This document shows, piece by piece, positions 6,730 through 16,237 of a stretch of 64,000 nucleotides of DNA. The position numbers were made by a program, and so were the translations under genes. The notes beneath the pieces are model-generated. The model searched no databases, was not told the DNA's origin, and worked only from the letters and a program-made list of their open reading frames with translations. How positions within the stretch are numbered: position 1 is the first letter of the stretch; every line of letters starts with the position of its first letter. This stretch comes from Lachancea dasiensis. Taxonomy: Eukaryota > Ascomycota > Saccharomycetes > Saccharomycetales > Saccharomycetaceae. Location of the stretch: the NCBI GenBank assembly GCA_900074725.1, contig LT598460.1, positions 563,502 to 627,501 of the forward strand, in the 5' to 3' direction.

Positions 6730-7830
6730 CTAAAGCTTCGCAAGCCCTAAAGTTTGGCCGTAAAGTTTTAGCGAGTGGTCAGCAACTCCAAAAGAAGTCT
6801 CGAACCCCATGCCACCTAGCCCATAAGCATGAATGATGGGTCCCCGAGAAGTTTTCTCAAGCTCAACACGACTACCCCCTACTCTGGCAGGTCTAAAACC
6901 GACATTGATGCGTTCTACCAAAAATTTATTTTGGACCATTAGTTCCGGGAACAGAACACGGCCCCTTTCAATAATTGCAGTAGTATCCATTTCGGAAGGA
7001 GTGACATTGTTATAATTAACTTGTTTAGTACCACCCAGAATGTACCGGGCTTGTTTGCCATGCAAACCAGGCCTTTTAATAACAAACGTCCAATTACCAT
7101 TCTTGTCCTGATGCGTAACGGTGAGCTTCTTATATTTGGTGTCATGAGGCACTTGTAGGAGCAATGTTTGGCCCCTGATGCCAAAGGACTTGACATCATA
7201 CGAGCCGTCGAACTGTAGTCCTCTCCCCGAGCAGTTGAATACTACTGAACAGTTGTTGCAGATCTCAAATACTTGGGACAAGCTCTGTAAGGTCATCCGC
7301 TTAAGCTCCAGAGAAACATTTCTCGCCCTACTCAAGCGACAGACTTGGTTTTGCAAAAACTCTAAGTATTCTGGAGCGTTGAGACAATATGTCTTGTATT
7401 GGAAGCCGGCTTGAACAGCTTGCGGCAATGCGCTCTCAGGCAATTCAACGAATTCTTCGAGACTTGTGGCGTTAAAGCCGGGACTTTGTCCATCATACTC
7501 CAAAGTTGGATTCTCTAGATAATCAATACCAGACATGAACTCTATTGTAGACTCTGGGAAATGTGCTGCTATCTCCCTCATGCGTTTATACGTGAGCCGG
7601 GTGTACTTCGACTCTCTGGCATCACTTTCGAACGTCTCCGGACGGTGTGGAAAGGGCCTAAAATGAGCTCCTGCCCAAGCAGACGTATATTCGTGGCTGA
7701 TAGGAGACTCACCCGGAAAATGCTGAGCAATGATGTGAAGCTGTTTTACCTTCAAATTTGGAGAGGATAAAAGCTCATACGCGGTGCTGAGACCTATCAC
7801 ACCACTTCCTACAATGGCTACGGTTGACAT
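6730..7830 (-). CDS. Peroxisomal FAD-dependent D-amino-acid oxidase
   Basis: The protein is 366 residues. The start ATG (7828-7830) gives MSTVAIVGSGVIGLSTAYEL, a Rossmann FAD site with GSGVIG at residues 8-13. NCSGRGL near the middle is the second FAD-contact motif. GFRPARVGGSR holds the arginine that in characterised oxidases binds the substrate carboxylate. IIHAYGLGGMGFETSFGVA (332-350) fits the family signature H-x-Y-G-x-G-G-x-G-x(5)-G-x-A. The last three residues are AKL, a type 1 peroxisomal targeting signal. It oxidises D-amino acids to keto acids, ammonia and peroxide, allowing their use as nitrogen and detoxification. D-aspartate oxidase is the close alternative, and substrate choice cannot be read here. 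S. cerevisiae has no gene of this family between WWM1 and CDC4. Confidence 0.87.
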   Translation of the reverse strand: MSTVAIVGSGVIGLSTAYELLSSPNLKVKQLHIIAQHFPGESPISHEYTSAWAGAHFRPFPHRPETFESDARESKYTRLTYKRMREIAAHFPESTIEFMSGIDYLENPTLEYDGQSPGFNATSLEEFVELPESALPQAVQAGFQYKTYCLNAPEYLEFLQNQVCRLSRARNVSLELKRMTLQSLSQVFEICNNCSVVFNCSGRGLQFDGSYDVKSFGIRGQTLLLQVPHDTKYKKLTVTHQDKNGNWTFVIKRPGLHGKQARYILGGTKQVNYNNVTPSEMDTTAIIERGRVLFPELMVQNKFLVERINVGFRPARVGGSRVELEKTSRGPIIHAYGLGGMGFETSFGVADHSLKLYGQTLGLAKL

Positions 7831-8556
7831 TGCGACATATGAGCGACTAAATCCCACGCAAATTTGGCCGTGAAGCCCGGTTCTTCTTGAGTTAAAGTTT
7901 TTTGAGTTTTATTATTACGCATGAATCCAATCGGTGGTCGTGCAAACGAAATCCCAGGGCGAGTCAGTTACTGTTCTAACTGCTGACGAACAAAAAACCG
8001 ACAGATCAGTAACATCTTTTAGCTCTTTTCTCAGTCAATATTCCTCTCTAAAACGTTCTCTTCTTGTGTTTGAGGTACTACTATCGCCTTGTCTGCCTAC
8101 AGATTTGTATCACAAGGTCTTTACTTAACAAACAAGCTCAGAAGAATCTTGAACTTTCGTACCACTGCTTGCCTTGATAGAATTTGTTACAGCCACCGGA
8201 CCTCAAAAGGTCACTCAAGGTCACTATCCGACGTGCCGCGAGAAGAAGTAAAGTTTGCTTAGCGCCAAACAAAAACACAGACACCCGTAGGCAGAGCTAC
8301 ATTTTGAGAGCCCAGATCCTTGAAGTATATAACTCGGCATGTACATCATATACAGGAAGTGAGTAAATGCCATCTACTTTGTGCCGTTTATCATAAACTC
8401 TTCTCAACCGAAATTGGTCCGTTCGTGTAAAGAAATCGCAGTTGTATGATCATCTTGTAAGCTACTGCATCAAATAAAAACCATAAAACCAGAGAAATAC
8501 GGCCTCAAAGAGCTAAAGACCTTAAATAACTGCTGAAAAGGGGTAGGTCTTGGATT
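7831..8556. other. Divergent spacer between the oxidase gene and CDC4
   Basis: These 726 bp are AT-rich and must contain both promoters. Short open frames occur on the plus strand but lack family resemblance. No tRNA, repeat or known element was recognised. Confidence 0.5.
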
Positions 8557-10710
8557 ATGACTTTTGATGCTAAAGAATACCCGCTTTCAGGTATTGAGGT
8601 TCCTTTCCAGTACAGATTAAAAGAAGCCAATGACGAGCCTGCTGCCTTAAGCATAGAGATGGACCTACTATCTAATAGCACAGTTGATGAAAATGTGAGA
8701 AAGCGGAAGGGAAACCAGGTCGATGAACCACTTTTCGAGCCGAAGCGGATGAAATCCGGCGCACGAACCTGCGTGGACGATGAAATAGTTAGGACACCAA
8801 GCATGGAGTCCCTGTTGAACTACAGTGTGGAAGAAGACGAGAGCGTTTCGCACAGGCGAAGGGCTCCTAACCGGTGCGGAGAAAGTCCAAATGAAGAGTC
8901 CATCATTTCGGTGGCTTCGGTCGCGGCGGCCAATACGACCGCTCACGCCTGTGGCCAAAGCGAAGATGGGCTTCCCTTGTCTCCTGTGGCGTCTCCAAGC
9001 AATGCCTCTTCCGTGGAAGATCTCTATAGCTTGCGCAAATCGACATACCAAGGAGAATATCTGAGTGCCATGGCCTCCAGGGCCCAAACACAACTGTCAC
9101 CTTCGGCTTATCGCAATCTAGTATTCCAACTTGTCAGTAAGCTTACTCGAAGTGAGCTATCCGACCTGAGCACTTTGGTTAAGGATAATTTGAAACGGGA
9201 CTTTTTAAGCTCTTTGCCTATCGAGGTTTCAATGAACATCCTGACAAATTTGGAATTCGCCGATATTTCGAGTTGTCTTGAAGTCAATAAGTCTTGGAAC
9301 TCGCTGATAAATAATACTCCGTACCTATGGCGGAAACTTATGGTCAGCGAGGGTTTCATGTCCCAACAAGTATTCAGGAAGTACCGTCAAGAGATTCCGT
9401 CAGTCACGCAAGCCGATCCCCAGACAGAGGATGAAGTTCGTCTAAGATTTCTGAAAAACCAAAGATATTTGAACAACTGCTACAGCAAATCGTTCAAACC
9501 TCACAGAAAGACCCTGAAGGGCCACTCGGTTAAGGTCGTTACGTGCCTACAGTTCGAGGATGACTATGTGATTACGGGTGCAGATGACAAAGTAATACGA
9601 GTTTATGACGCCAAGAATGAGCAGTTTGTAACCCAACTATGTGGACACGACGGTGGAGTATGGGCTTTAAAATACGCTCAACATGGGATAATAGTCAGTG
9701 GCTCTACTGATCGCAGCGTTCGTATTTGGAATATTCATAAAGGCAAGTGTACACATGTTTTCAAGGGTCATACATCTACGGTAAGGTGTCTGGATATTGT
9801 CACACATCAGGGAGAGAAATTCATAATAACAGGCTCCAGAGACCACACCCTTCATGTATGGAAATTGCCAAATTATCATGCTGAGGACTACAATCCTGAG
9901 GTATGCGAGGTCTACAACACCACCGAGTCCAATCCATTTTTTGTGGGGATCTTGCGTGGCCACATGGCATCCGTGCGTACTGTATCAGGTTATGGCAACA
10001 TTGTGGTCAGTGGCTCTTATGATTTCAATGTGATGGTCTGGGATATTGCCCAAATGAAATGCTTGTATGTACTCACGGGGCATACTGATCGCATCTACAC
10101 TACGATTTATGATCATGAGAGAAAAAGATGCATCTCTGCTGGGATGGATAGCACGATAAGGATTTGGAACTTACATGACGTCCAAAGCAACGGGCACTGT
10201 AGCACTATAAACTCGCCTAATAACGCATGCATCAAGGTAGCAGGTTCAATGTTGACATTGCAAGGTCATACAGCGCTAGTGGGGCTGTTGGGTCTTTCCG
10301 ACAAATATCTTGTTAGTGCTGGAGCAGAAGGTGTTCTGAGGGGATGGGATTCGCATACTTACTCTCGCCAATTTGCCTACCACTCGAAAGACATGGGTGC
10401 CATAACGAGCTTCTACGCCAATGATAATCTTCTGGTCAGCGGATCAGAGGGCCAATTTAATGTCTACAATCTCAGAAGTGGGAAGCCGATTCATTCAGAC
10501 CTGCTCAACGATGCGGATCAAGTGTGGGCTGTTAAGTTCAACAATAGGAAATTCGTCGCTGCTGTGGAAAGAGATGGGCATAGCTACGTCGAGTTTCTGG
10601 ATTTTGGAAGGCCGCATGAGGAGAATGAGGGAGTAGACATTGACCAGAGCACTTCGCCAAGAGCCAATTTTTCAGCACGTCCTGTGCGTCTCATGGGCCA
10701 AGAACTGTGA
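8557..10710 (+). CDS. CDC4: CDC4, F-box/WD40 substrate receptor of SCF ubiquitin ligase
   Basis: The protein is 717 residues (779 in S. cerevisiae). A disordered N-terminus carries a basic nuclear-signal-like stretch (RKRKGNQ, PKRMK). A helical dimerisation region precedes the F-box at about 215-260 (LSSLPIEVSMNILTNLEF), which docks on Skp1. From about residue 318 a WD40 propeller begins (TLKGHSVKVVTCLQFEDDYV), with repeats ending in VRIWN, LHVWK, VMVWD and IRIWN, eight blades expected for Fbw7/Cdc4. The propeller's arginines bind phosphodegrons. Cdc4 marks Sic1, Far1 and other phosphorylated proteins for destruction and so drives entry into S phase. It lies upstream of SMC1 in the same direction, as in S. 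cerevisiae, but with one extra small gene between. Confidence 0.97.
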   Translation: MTFDAKEYPLSGIEVPFQYRLKEANDEPAALSIEMDLLSNSTVDENVRKRKGNQVDEPLFEPKRMKSGARTCVDDEIVRTPSMESLLNYSVEEDESVSHRRRAPNRCGESPNEESIISVASVAAANTTAHACGQSEDGLPLSPVASPSNASSVEDLYSLRKSTYQGEYLSAMASRAQTQLSPSAYRNLVFQLVSKLTRSELSDLSTLVKDNLKRDFLSSLPIEVSMNILTNLEFADISSCLEVNKSWNSLINNTPYLWRKLMVSEGFMSQQVFRKYRQEIPSVTQADPQTEDEVRLRFLKNQRYLNNCYSKSFKPHRKTLKGHSVKVVTCLQFEDDYVITGADDKVIRVYDAKNEQFVTQLCGHDGGVWALKYAQHGIIVSGSTDRSVRIWNIHKGKCTHVFKGHTSTVRCLDIVTHQGEKFIITGSRDHTLHVWKLPNYHAEDYNPEVCEVYNTTESNPFFVGILRGHMASVRTVSGYGNIVVSGSYDFNVMVWDIAQMKCLYVLTGHTDRIYTTIYDHERKRCISAGMDSTIRIWNLHDVQSNGHCSTINSPNNACIKVAGSMLTLQGHTALVGLLGLSDKYLVSAGAEGVLRGWDSHTYSRQFAYHSKDMGAITSFYANDNLLVSGSEGQFNVYNLRSGKPIHSDLLNDADQVWAVKFNNRKFVAAVERDGHSYVEFLDFGRPHEENEGVDIDQSTSPRANFSARPVRLMGQEL

Positions 10711-10974
10711 AGCGCGTAGGCGAACCTTTTTCGGAAACATTACTCTCTCTAGTTGAGCGCTCTCTTCTTGCTCGTCATGTGCTCAGGACTGGTAGATGCC
10801 CAGAAAAAAAAATTGTGGGTGCAGTAAGAGTGCCTCCTCTGCAACCTTAATGTCTACAGTTAGGCTATTTAAATTAAACCAGTCTTAATGTGTTCGACAA
10901 TCGGTCTTCGGACACCATTTTCATCTTGCACAAAATAGCTGTTGGAGCGATATCCCTCCGAAGATATCTCCGAG

Positions 10975-11403
10975 ATGAACGACTTCAGTACCCCCTCATC
11001 GTCTACTACTCTGAGAAAGCGAGAATCCAATGATATAGGTCCCGCATTGACTGCCGAAGAAAGGGTATTTGGTCCCAGAAACGATTCACAGCTCTCAGCA
11101 TGCAGAAGCACAGAAAGGTCGTCGCTGGGTGTGTTGTTGAGTGCTTTAGCCGTTGTGATTACCTCAGCCCTCATGTTTTTGCTCGGAGTCAATATCGTGA
11201 TTCAGTATAGGACAATGGTCACTGATGACCGCTCTGGACTTGTGCGCAAGGCGACATATATTTTACTGAGCGGCTTCGCTATATTCTTGCTGAACAAGTT
11301 TAACTTGTGGTTTTATCGAAAGATGTTGTCACATTTTTCGGGCGCTAAATACCAACGTGTTGCTGATGAGAATGGTTTTGAGATGATGACTAGGCGAGCG
11401 TAA
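10975..11403 (+). CDS. Unrecognised small protein with two membrane helices
   Basis: The protein is 142 residues from the first ATG (10975-10977); the frame is open slightly further upstream but only from a TTG. I do not recognise the family. The first 50 residues are polar and serine/arginine-rich. Two hydrophobic segments follow: SSLGVLLSALAVVITSALMF and on (about residues 50-76), and ATYILLSGFAIFLLNKF and on (about 94-117). A short basic linker (RSGLVRK) lies between them, and the tail is polar. That suggests a helical hairpin in a membrane with both ends on the same side. It sits between CDC4 and SMC1, which are adjacent in S. cerevisiae. An overlapping minus-strand frame (10869-11192) was judged less likely because it lacks such structure. 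Confidence 0.6.
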   Translation: MNDFSTPSSSTTLRKRESNDIGPALTAEERVFGPRNDSQLSACRSTERSSLGVLLSALAVVITSALMFLLGVNIVIQYRTMVTDDRSGLVRKATYILLSGFAIFLLNKFNLWFYRKMLSHFSGAKYQRVADENGFEMMTRRA

Positions 11404-12233
11404 GAGCTACATTCCAACGGTCATGCATACTCACATATAAATAAATTTTTATGTATACTAATCGATATTACGTTTAATGAAAAGGGTGCGTGCGGGGAAA
11501 CTGTCGATTCCATGTATGTGAGAACGAGACTATTCTTGATTGGCTCGTGGTTGATATTAACGGTTTTGGCAAGCCAATGGCCCAAGAAACGGAAAGAGTT
11601 AACATACCCTCGGACCGTCTGCTGATGTCAATTTTCTTTAGCATGAATATTTCATACCAAGGCATAGATTTTCGAAGATGGATGAGAACGTTTTCGCGGC
11701 TTCAACCCAATAGTTACCACAGTGAGGGTTAGCAGACTAAATATAGTTAGTGTTTGTGTGTTATTAGAGGGTTGGCTTTTTTTTATAGAACCTCTGGCAA
11801 GCTCCACAAATTCAAAGCACCAGGCATAAACGAAGCGACTTCAAGTATACAATCCCAAGTTCAGTAATTCTTAAGAATTGTGCTATATCAATTGTGGTTA
11901 ATCCACCCCGCCTTAGGTTGATTATTTTCGCATAGAGTAACCTTTCATGGCAAGCCTAAATCGCCTTAAATGCTATTTAATATTGAAACATTGTTTTCAG
12001 CAGCTGAGCCGTTTTTTTAGATGTTACCATCTGTTTGGTTTTAAGATCCCACGCAGGTACTTTACGAAATCCATGCCATTTTAGAGTATAGTGATCTATT
12101 ATTTATCAACGCGTAAGATTTCTTCAATATACATTTCTGAAACTGACGCGATAAAATTAATTACAATAGCGTTCATTATCCTAGAATCATTGCGCACCTT
12201 CCCCGAACTTTCTCCTCAAAAGCCAACACTACA
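11404..12233. other. SMC1 upstream spacer
   Basis: An AT-rich stretch of 830 bp. It contains an MluI cell-cycle box near its right end. A plus-strand frame at 11490-11732 (80 codons) resembles nothing known and is not called. No RNA gene or repeat was seen. Confidence 0.5.
12109..12114. promoter_or_regulatory. MluI cell-cycle box (ACGCGT) upstream of SMC1
   Basis: ACGCGT 120 bp before the SMC1 ATG, with a related GACGCGA at 12145-12151. MBF binds ACGCGT to drive late-G1 transcription, and cohesin genes peak then in S. cerevisiae. Confidence 0.6.
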
Positions 12234-15200
12234 ATGGGTCGCTTACTAGGCTTAGAATTAAATAATTTCAAGTCCTATAGAGGAACGATAAGTATAGGTT
12301 TTGGAGATTCAAATTTTACCAGTATCATAGGTCCCAATGGCTCTGGTAAATCAAACCTTATGGACGCCATCTCTTTTGTGCTTGGCGTGAAAAGTGTACA
12401 TTTAAGATCGCACCTACTCGCTGATCTCATCTATCGAGGCAGCCTCTCCCACGAAGAGGACAGCGCGACTGGAGCCGAAGTGCAGGGTTCCTCGAAAGAT
12501 CCTGTTTCTGCGTATGTTAAGGCTTTCTACACTCCGACCAATCAAGCGGAGGATTGCGTTGAACTTTGCCGAACTATATCTAAGGAGCACGATAGTACAT
12601 ACCAAATCGATGGGAAGATAGTGAACTACAAGAAATACAGTGATTTCCTGGAAAGCCAAAACATCCTCATTAAGGCACGCAATTTTCTTGTCTTCCAAGG
12701 TGACGTTGAGCAAGTGGCTTCACAAAAGCCTCAAGAACTTACCACACTGTTCGAACACGTCTCAGGCTCCATTCAATACAAGCAGGAGTATGATCAATTG
12801 CGAGAAGACCTTGAAAGGGCAAGATCTGCGACTTCTGATGCAATACAGTCCAGGAAGCGAGCTCATGCCGGCCTTAAAAGCTTTAAAGAAGGTGCAAATA
12901 GGGATGAAGAGTACAGAAAATACATGGAAGAACGCACTGTGGCTCAGCAACGTTACATTGTCTGGCAACTATATCATCTGAAAGTTCAAAAGGATGCAAT
13001 GACCGAAGACCTCGAGAAATCAACGGCAGAGCTTCGTGACTTTGAAGCACGTTTGGCTACTGAAGAAGACTTATTGAAAAAGAAGCAGAGCTCGTTTGCA
13101 AAAGCGCAGGCAATTGTGGCCAAACAAAAAACGAAGCTCGTTGGAAGAATAAACACCAGAGACTCGTTGAGCTCGTCATTGCTACCTTTGATGAGCTCGA
13201 AATCAGGCGTAGAGAAACAAATGGTTGCAGCAAAGGCCAAAATCGACATCTTGCAAAAAGATGTGGAGAGGCAACGTACCCTTTTGGAGCAATACACTCA
13301 TCAACTCAATGTTGTGCGGAGGGCCAAAGATAGTTTTACCAGTGAAATTCAGGATATCGCCCGAACCCGTGGCAACTATACACTAAGCTGCGATGACCTT
13401 CAAAAATACGAAGAGCTACGAGAAGAATTTCTGAGCTCTGGCGGCTCCAAAATCGAAGATCAGCTCCTCCTCGAAAAAAACGATAAGAAAGAACTTCTAC
13501 GTGACATTGAACTCTACAATCAGAAACTTGAGGAATCGATAGTCAAGGTCAATGAAGATTTGGGCGTGCAACAAGAGAACTTAGAGGCTGAAGTAACTGT
13601 GCTATCGAAGGAGCTAAACGAAAAAAATGCCGAGGTTTCAAAGCTTGTCAAGAAATTGAGGGAATGTCAATCGCGGGCCGAATCGAACAGCAATAGGGAA
13701 TATGAGATGAATTACAGGCTGAAGGAAACACTTTCCAAGCTAGATGATATGGATGCCACACAAAGGGAAACGGCGAAGGAGAGGAAACTCAGAGAAAATG
13801 TGGCCACGCTGCGAAGGCTATTCCCTGGCGTCAAGGGCCTTGTACATGACCTTTGTCGTCCAAAGAAGGAGAAATATGCAACAGCAGTATCTACAGTCCT
13901 TGGGTATAACTTTGACTCTGTTATCGTCGACAACCTGTCAGTCGCGAGGCAGTGTATATCTTTTCTCAAAAAGCAGCGTTCGGGCATAATTTCGTTCATT
14001 CCGCTCGATACAATCTCTGTCAGTAAGGTTTCTATTGCGTCCGTACAAGCGCAAGGATGCTCGCTTGCAATCGATGCTATTGAATACGATCCCGAGTTAG
14101 AGAGGGCATTTCAGTATGTCTGCTCTGATGCAATGATCTGTGATTCACTCTCCATCGCCAAAGAGATGAAATGGAAGCGTGCCATTAGGTCCAAGTTGGT
14201 AAGTTTGGACGGTTCAATCGTCCATAAAGCTGGCTTAATGACTGGTGGCACGTCAATAATTTCGGGGAACAGGTGGGATAAAGAGGAATACCAAAGTTTG
14301 ATTTCATTAAAGGATACTTTGCTGGACGAAATTGCTGAACTATCTAGATCTGCCCGATTGGATCTTGAAACAATTCGAAATTTTGAAAATGACCTTTCTG
14401 TGTTGAGCGCAGAGACCACAGAATTAAAAACACAAGCTGCCCATGCTCAAAGGATGCTGAAAGAAAAGAAAGTCGAAATAGACTACCAGAGAAAACTCGC
14501 GGAGCAAGAGTTCAAACCAAAAATCGAAGAACTGCAAAAAAGGCTTTCAGAACATGTAGAATCCATCACCAAGTTAGAGAAAGAGAAACTTTCATTGCAA
14601 AACACAATTTATAGCGACTTTGCCGAAAAGGTCGGTTTCACTGCCAGTGAATATGAAGCCCATTCAGGAGAAGTGTTGCGGAAACAGTCTGAAGATTTGC
14701 GAAAGCTGCAGCTGCAAATGGCGAGTAGCGAAAAGAAAGTAGAATTCGAAGCAGAGAGATTGAGAGTGACTCAAGAGCGTCAACAGAAATCGCACGTAGA
14801 GATAGAAAAGGCCAAAATAAAAATGGAATCACTTCTAGGCGACTGCAACAGTATTTCCGAAGAAATAACGGCAGAAGAAGCACTTATTGTTGAGGACGAA
14901 GGAAAGTTAGAAAAGACCAAGGTGGAGGCCAATAAGCTATCACTAGGGTTGAATGCACTCGAGGAAACCATTCAAGAATTGACCGATTCTCTCAATGTAT
15001 GCAAGAGCAAGCAAGCGGCTGTGTCAGAAGATATTGAGAAGCTGTCTCTGGAGAAAATCAATATATTGAAGAACTGCAAAATGCTCAATATTAATCTTCC
15101 GGAAGGATCCTCGCCACTCGATATCATATCCCTTGATAAGGTTGACGTGAACGCAGTGGATACAGCAAACAGTTTTGATGTTGAATTTGGCAGCTTAAGC

Positions 15201-15920
15201 CGTAAATTGCGCCAAAACGGTGATGAAGAAATCGGAGCCGAATTCAAGAGGAGCATCGAAGAGTTAAACGAGCTCCTGACGGTGCTGCAGCCCAATTCCA
15301 AAGCCGCGGGGCGCTATGAGGATGCCAAGGTAAAGTACGACCAAATTTATGAAGAGACTGAGAAATGTAAAAGGGCTGAAAAACAGATCAACGAGCAATT
15401 TGTTAAGGTGAGAAATAACAGAAGAGAGGATTTCCACCGTGCTTTCGACCACGTTAGCGGAGTGATCGAGGAAATTTACAGAGAGTTGACCAGAGATCCG
15501 CATTCTACAGCTGCCCTTGCCGGGGGAACCGCTAGCTTAACCTTGGAAGACGAGGATGAGCCGTACATGGCCGGTATTCGATACCACGCAACTCCCCCCA
15601 CACAGAGATTCAAAGACATGGAGTATTTATCTGGCGGTGAGAAGACCATAGCAGCACTAGCCCTTTTATTTGCCATCAATTCGTATCAACCCAGTCCCTT
15701 CTTTATATTGGACGAAGTCGACGCGGCGCTTGACATCTCAAACGTGGAACGAATTGCCACATATATCCGCAAACAAGCCCAGACAGATTTGCAGTTTATC
15801 GTCATTTCGCTTATCAACACGATGTTTGAGAAATCTCAGGCACTCGTTGGCGTGTTTAGGCAGCAGAGCCAAAACACTTCGAGAGCTCTAACCTTAAATT
15901 TGGAAAATTTTGCTGATTGA
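12234..15920 (+). CDS. SMC1: SMC1, cohesin ATPase subunit
   Basis: The protein is 1228 residues, full length for the family. The N-terminal head has the Walker A loop GPNGSGKS (residues 33-40) after LGLELNNFKSYRG. Long coiled coils occupy about 170-500 and 690-1050. The hinge spans about 525-680 (LFPGVKGLVHDLCRP, then ISFIPLDTIS and the glycine-rich GGTSIISGNRW). The C-terminal head has the ABC signature YLSGGEKTIAALALL near 1130 and Walker B FFILDEVDAALD near 1155. With Smc3, Scc1 and Scc3 it forms the ring that holds sister chromatids and extrudes loops. The MCB upstream fits G1/S expression. Its place between CDC4 and BLM10 matches S. cerevisiae. Nothing looks broken. Confidence 0.98.
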   Translation: MGRLLGLELNNFKSYRGTISIGFGDSNFTSIIGPNGSGKSNLMDAISFVLGVKSVHLRSHLLADLIYRGSLSHEEDSATGAEVQGSSKDPVSAYVKAFYTPTNQAEDCVELCRTISKEHDSTYQIDGKIVNYKKYSDFLESQNILIKARNFLVFQGDVEQVASQKPQELTTLFEHVSGSIQYKQEYDQLREDLERARSATSDAIQSRKRAHAGLKSFKEGANRDEEYRKYMEERTVAQQRYIVWQLYHLKVQKDAMTEDLEKSTAELRDFEARLATEEDLLKKKQSSFAKAQAIVAKQKTKLVGRINTRDSLSSSLLPLMSSKSGVEKQMVAAKAKIDILQKDVERQRTLLEQYTHQLNVVRRAKDSFTSEIQDIARTRGNYTLSCDDLQKYEELREEFLSSGGSKIEDQLLLEKNDKKELLRDIELYNQKLEESIVKVNEDLGVQQENLEAEVTVLSKELNEKNAEVSKLVKKLRECQSRAESNSNREYEMNYRLKETLSKLDDMDATQRETAKERKLRENVATLRRLFPGVKGLVHDLCRPKKEKYATAVSTVLGYNFDSVIVDNLSVARQCISFLKKQRSGIISFIPLDTISVSKVSIASVQAQGCSLAIDAIEYDPELERAFQYVCSDAMICDSLSIAKEMKWKRAIRSKLVSLDGSIVHKAGLMTGGTSIISGNRWDKEEYQSLISLKDTLLDEIAELSRSARLDLETIRNFENDLSVLSAETTELKTQAAHAQRMLKEKKVEIDYQRKLAEQEFKPKIEELQKRLSEHVESITKLEKEKLSLQNTIYSDFAEKVGFTASEYEAHSGEVLRKQSEDLRKLQLQMASSEKKVEFEAERLRVTQERQQKSHVEIEKAKIKMESLLGDCNSISEEITAEEALIVEDEGKLEKTKVEANKLSLGLNALEETIQELTDSLNVCKSKQAAVSEDIEKLSLEKINILKNCKMLNINLPEGSSPLDIISLDKVDVNAVDTANSFDVEFGSLSRKLRQNGDEEIGAEFKRSIEELNELLTVLQPNSKAAGRYEDAKVKYDQIYEETEKCKRAEKQINEQFVKVRNNRREDFHRAFDHVSGVIEEIYRELTRDPHSTAALAGGTASLTLEDEDEPYMAGIRYHATPPTQRFKDMEYLSGGEKTIAALALLFAINSYQPSPFFILDEVDAALDISNVERIATYIRKQAQTDLQFIVISLINTMFEKSQALVGVFRQQSQNTSRALTLNLENFAD

Positions 15921-16237
15921 GTCCGCCACTGATGTTTGTAGACAGGGGTCAGCATGGAGGGAATGCAACTTTGCTGACCAAATTGAAGGGTGCTCAGTCA
16001 CCTGGTCGGGTGCTGTCTCCAAATTCCCCGCAGTAGTGGATGGAAGAGAGGAGTATAATTGCAGCGTGAGCCAGCAGCTCTCTACGAATCATGTTTAGTT
16101 ATTTACTCGCAATGTTATTCAAGAGGATCAAAACAACTCTTTACCACTACAGATAGCTAGTTAAAGCGCTTGTTCGCCATTTTTCTTTGATTTACAGGAT
16201 ATATCCAGGTCGTCACTTTTATTTTTTTATTGAGATT
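15921..16237. other. Spacer between SMC1 and BLM10
   Basis: About 320 bp. It holds the SMC1 3' end and the BLM10 promoter. Nothing else recognised. Confidence 0.5.

Noticed and set aside
10726-10742. CDEIII-like sequence: the minus strand reads ATGTTTCCGAAAAA just after CDC4.
   Set aside because: The left half does not match the centromere consensus, no AT-rich CDEII or CDEI lies beside it, and gene order puts the centromere beyond the right end.
10869-11192. Minus-strand frame of 107 codons overlapping the two-helix membrane protein gene.
   Set aside because: It has no domain or membrane feature, and the plus-strand protein has clear membrane helices. It is kept only as an alternative.
11490-11732. 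80-codon frame upstream of SMC1.
   Set aside because: No recognisable motif and AT-rich flanks.
16187-16237. Upstream extension of BLM10.
   Set aside because: It begins at TTG, not ATG, and is not conserved.
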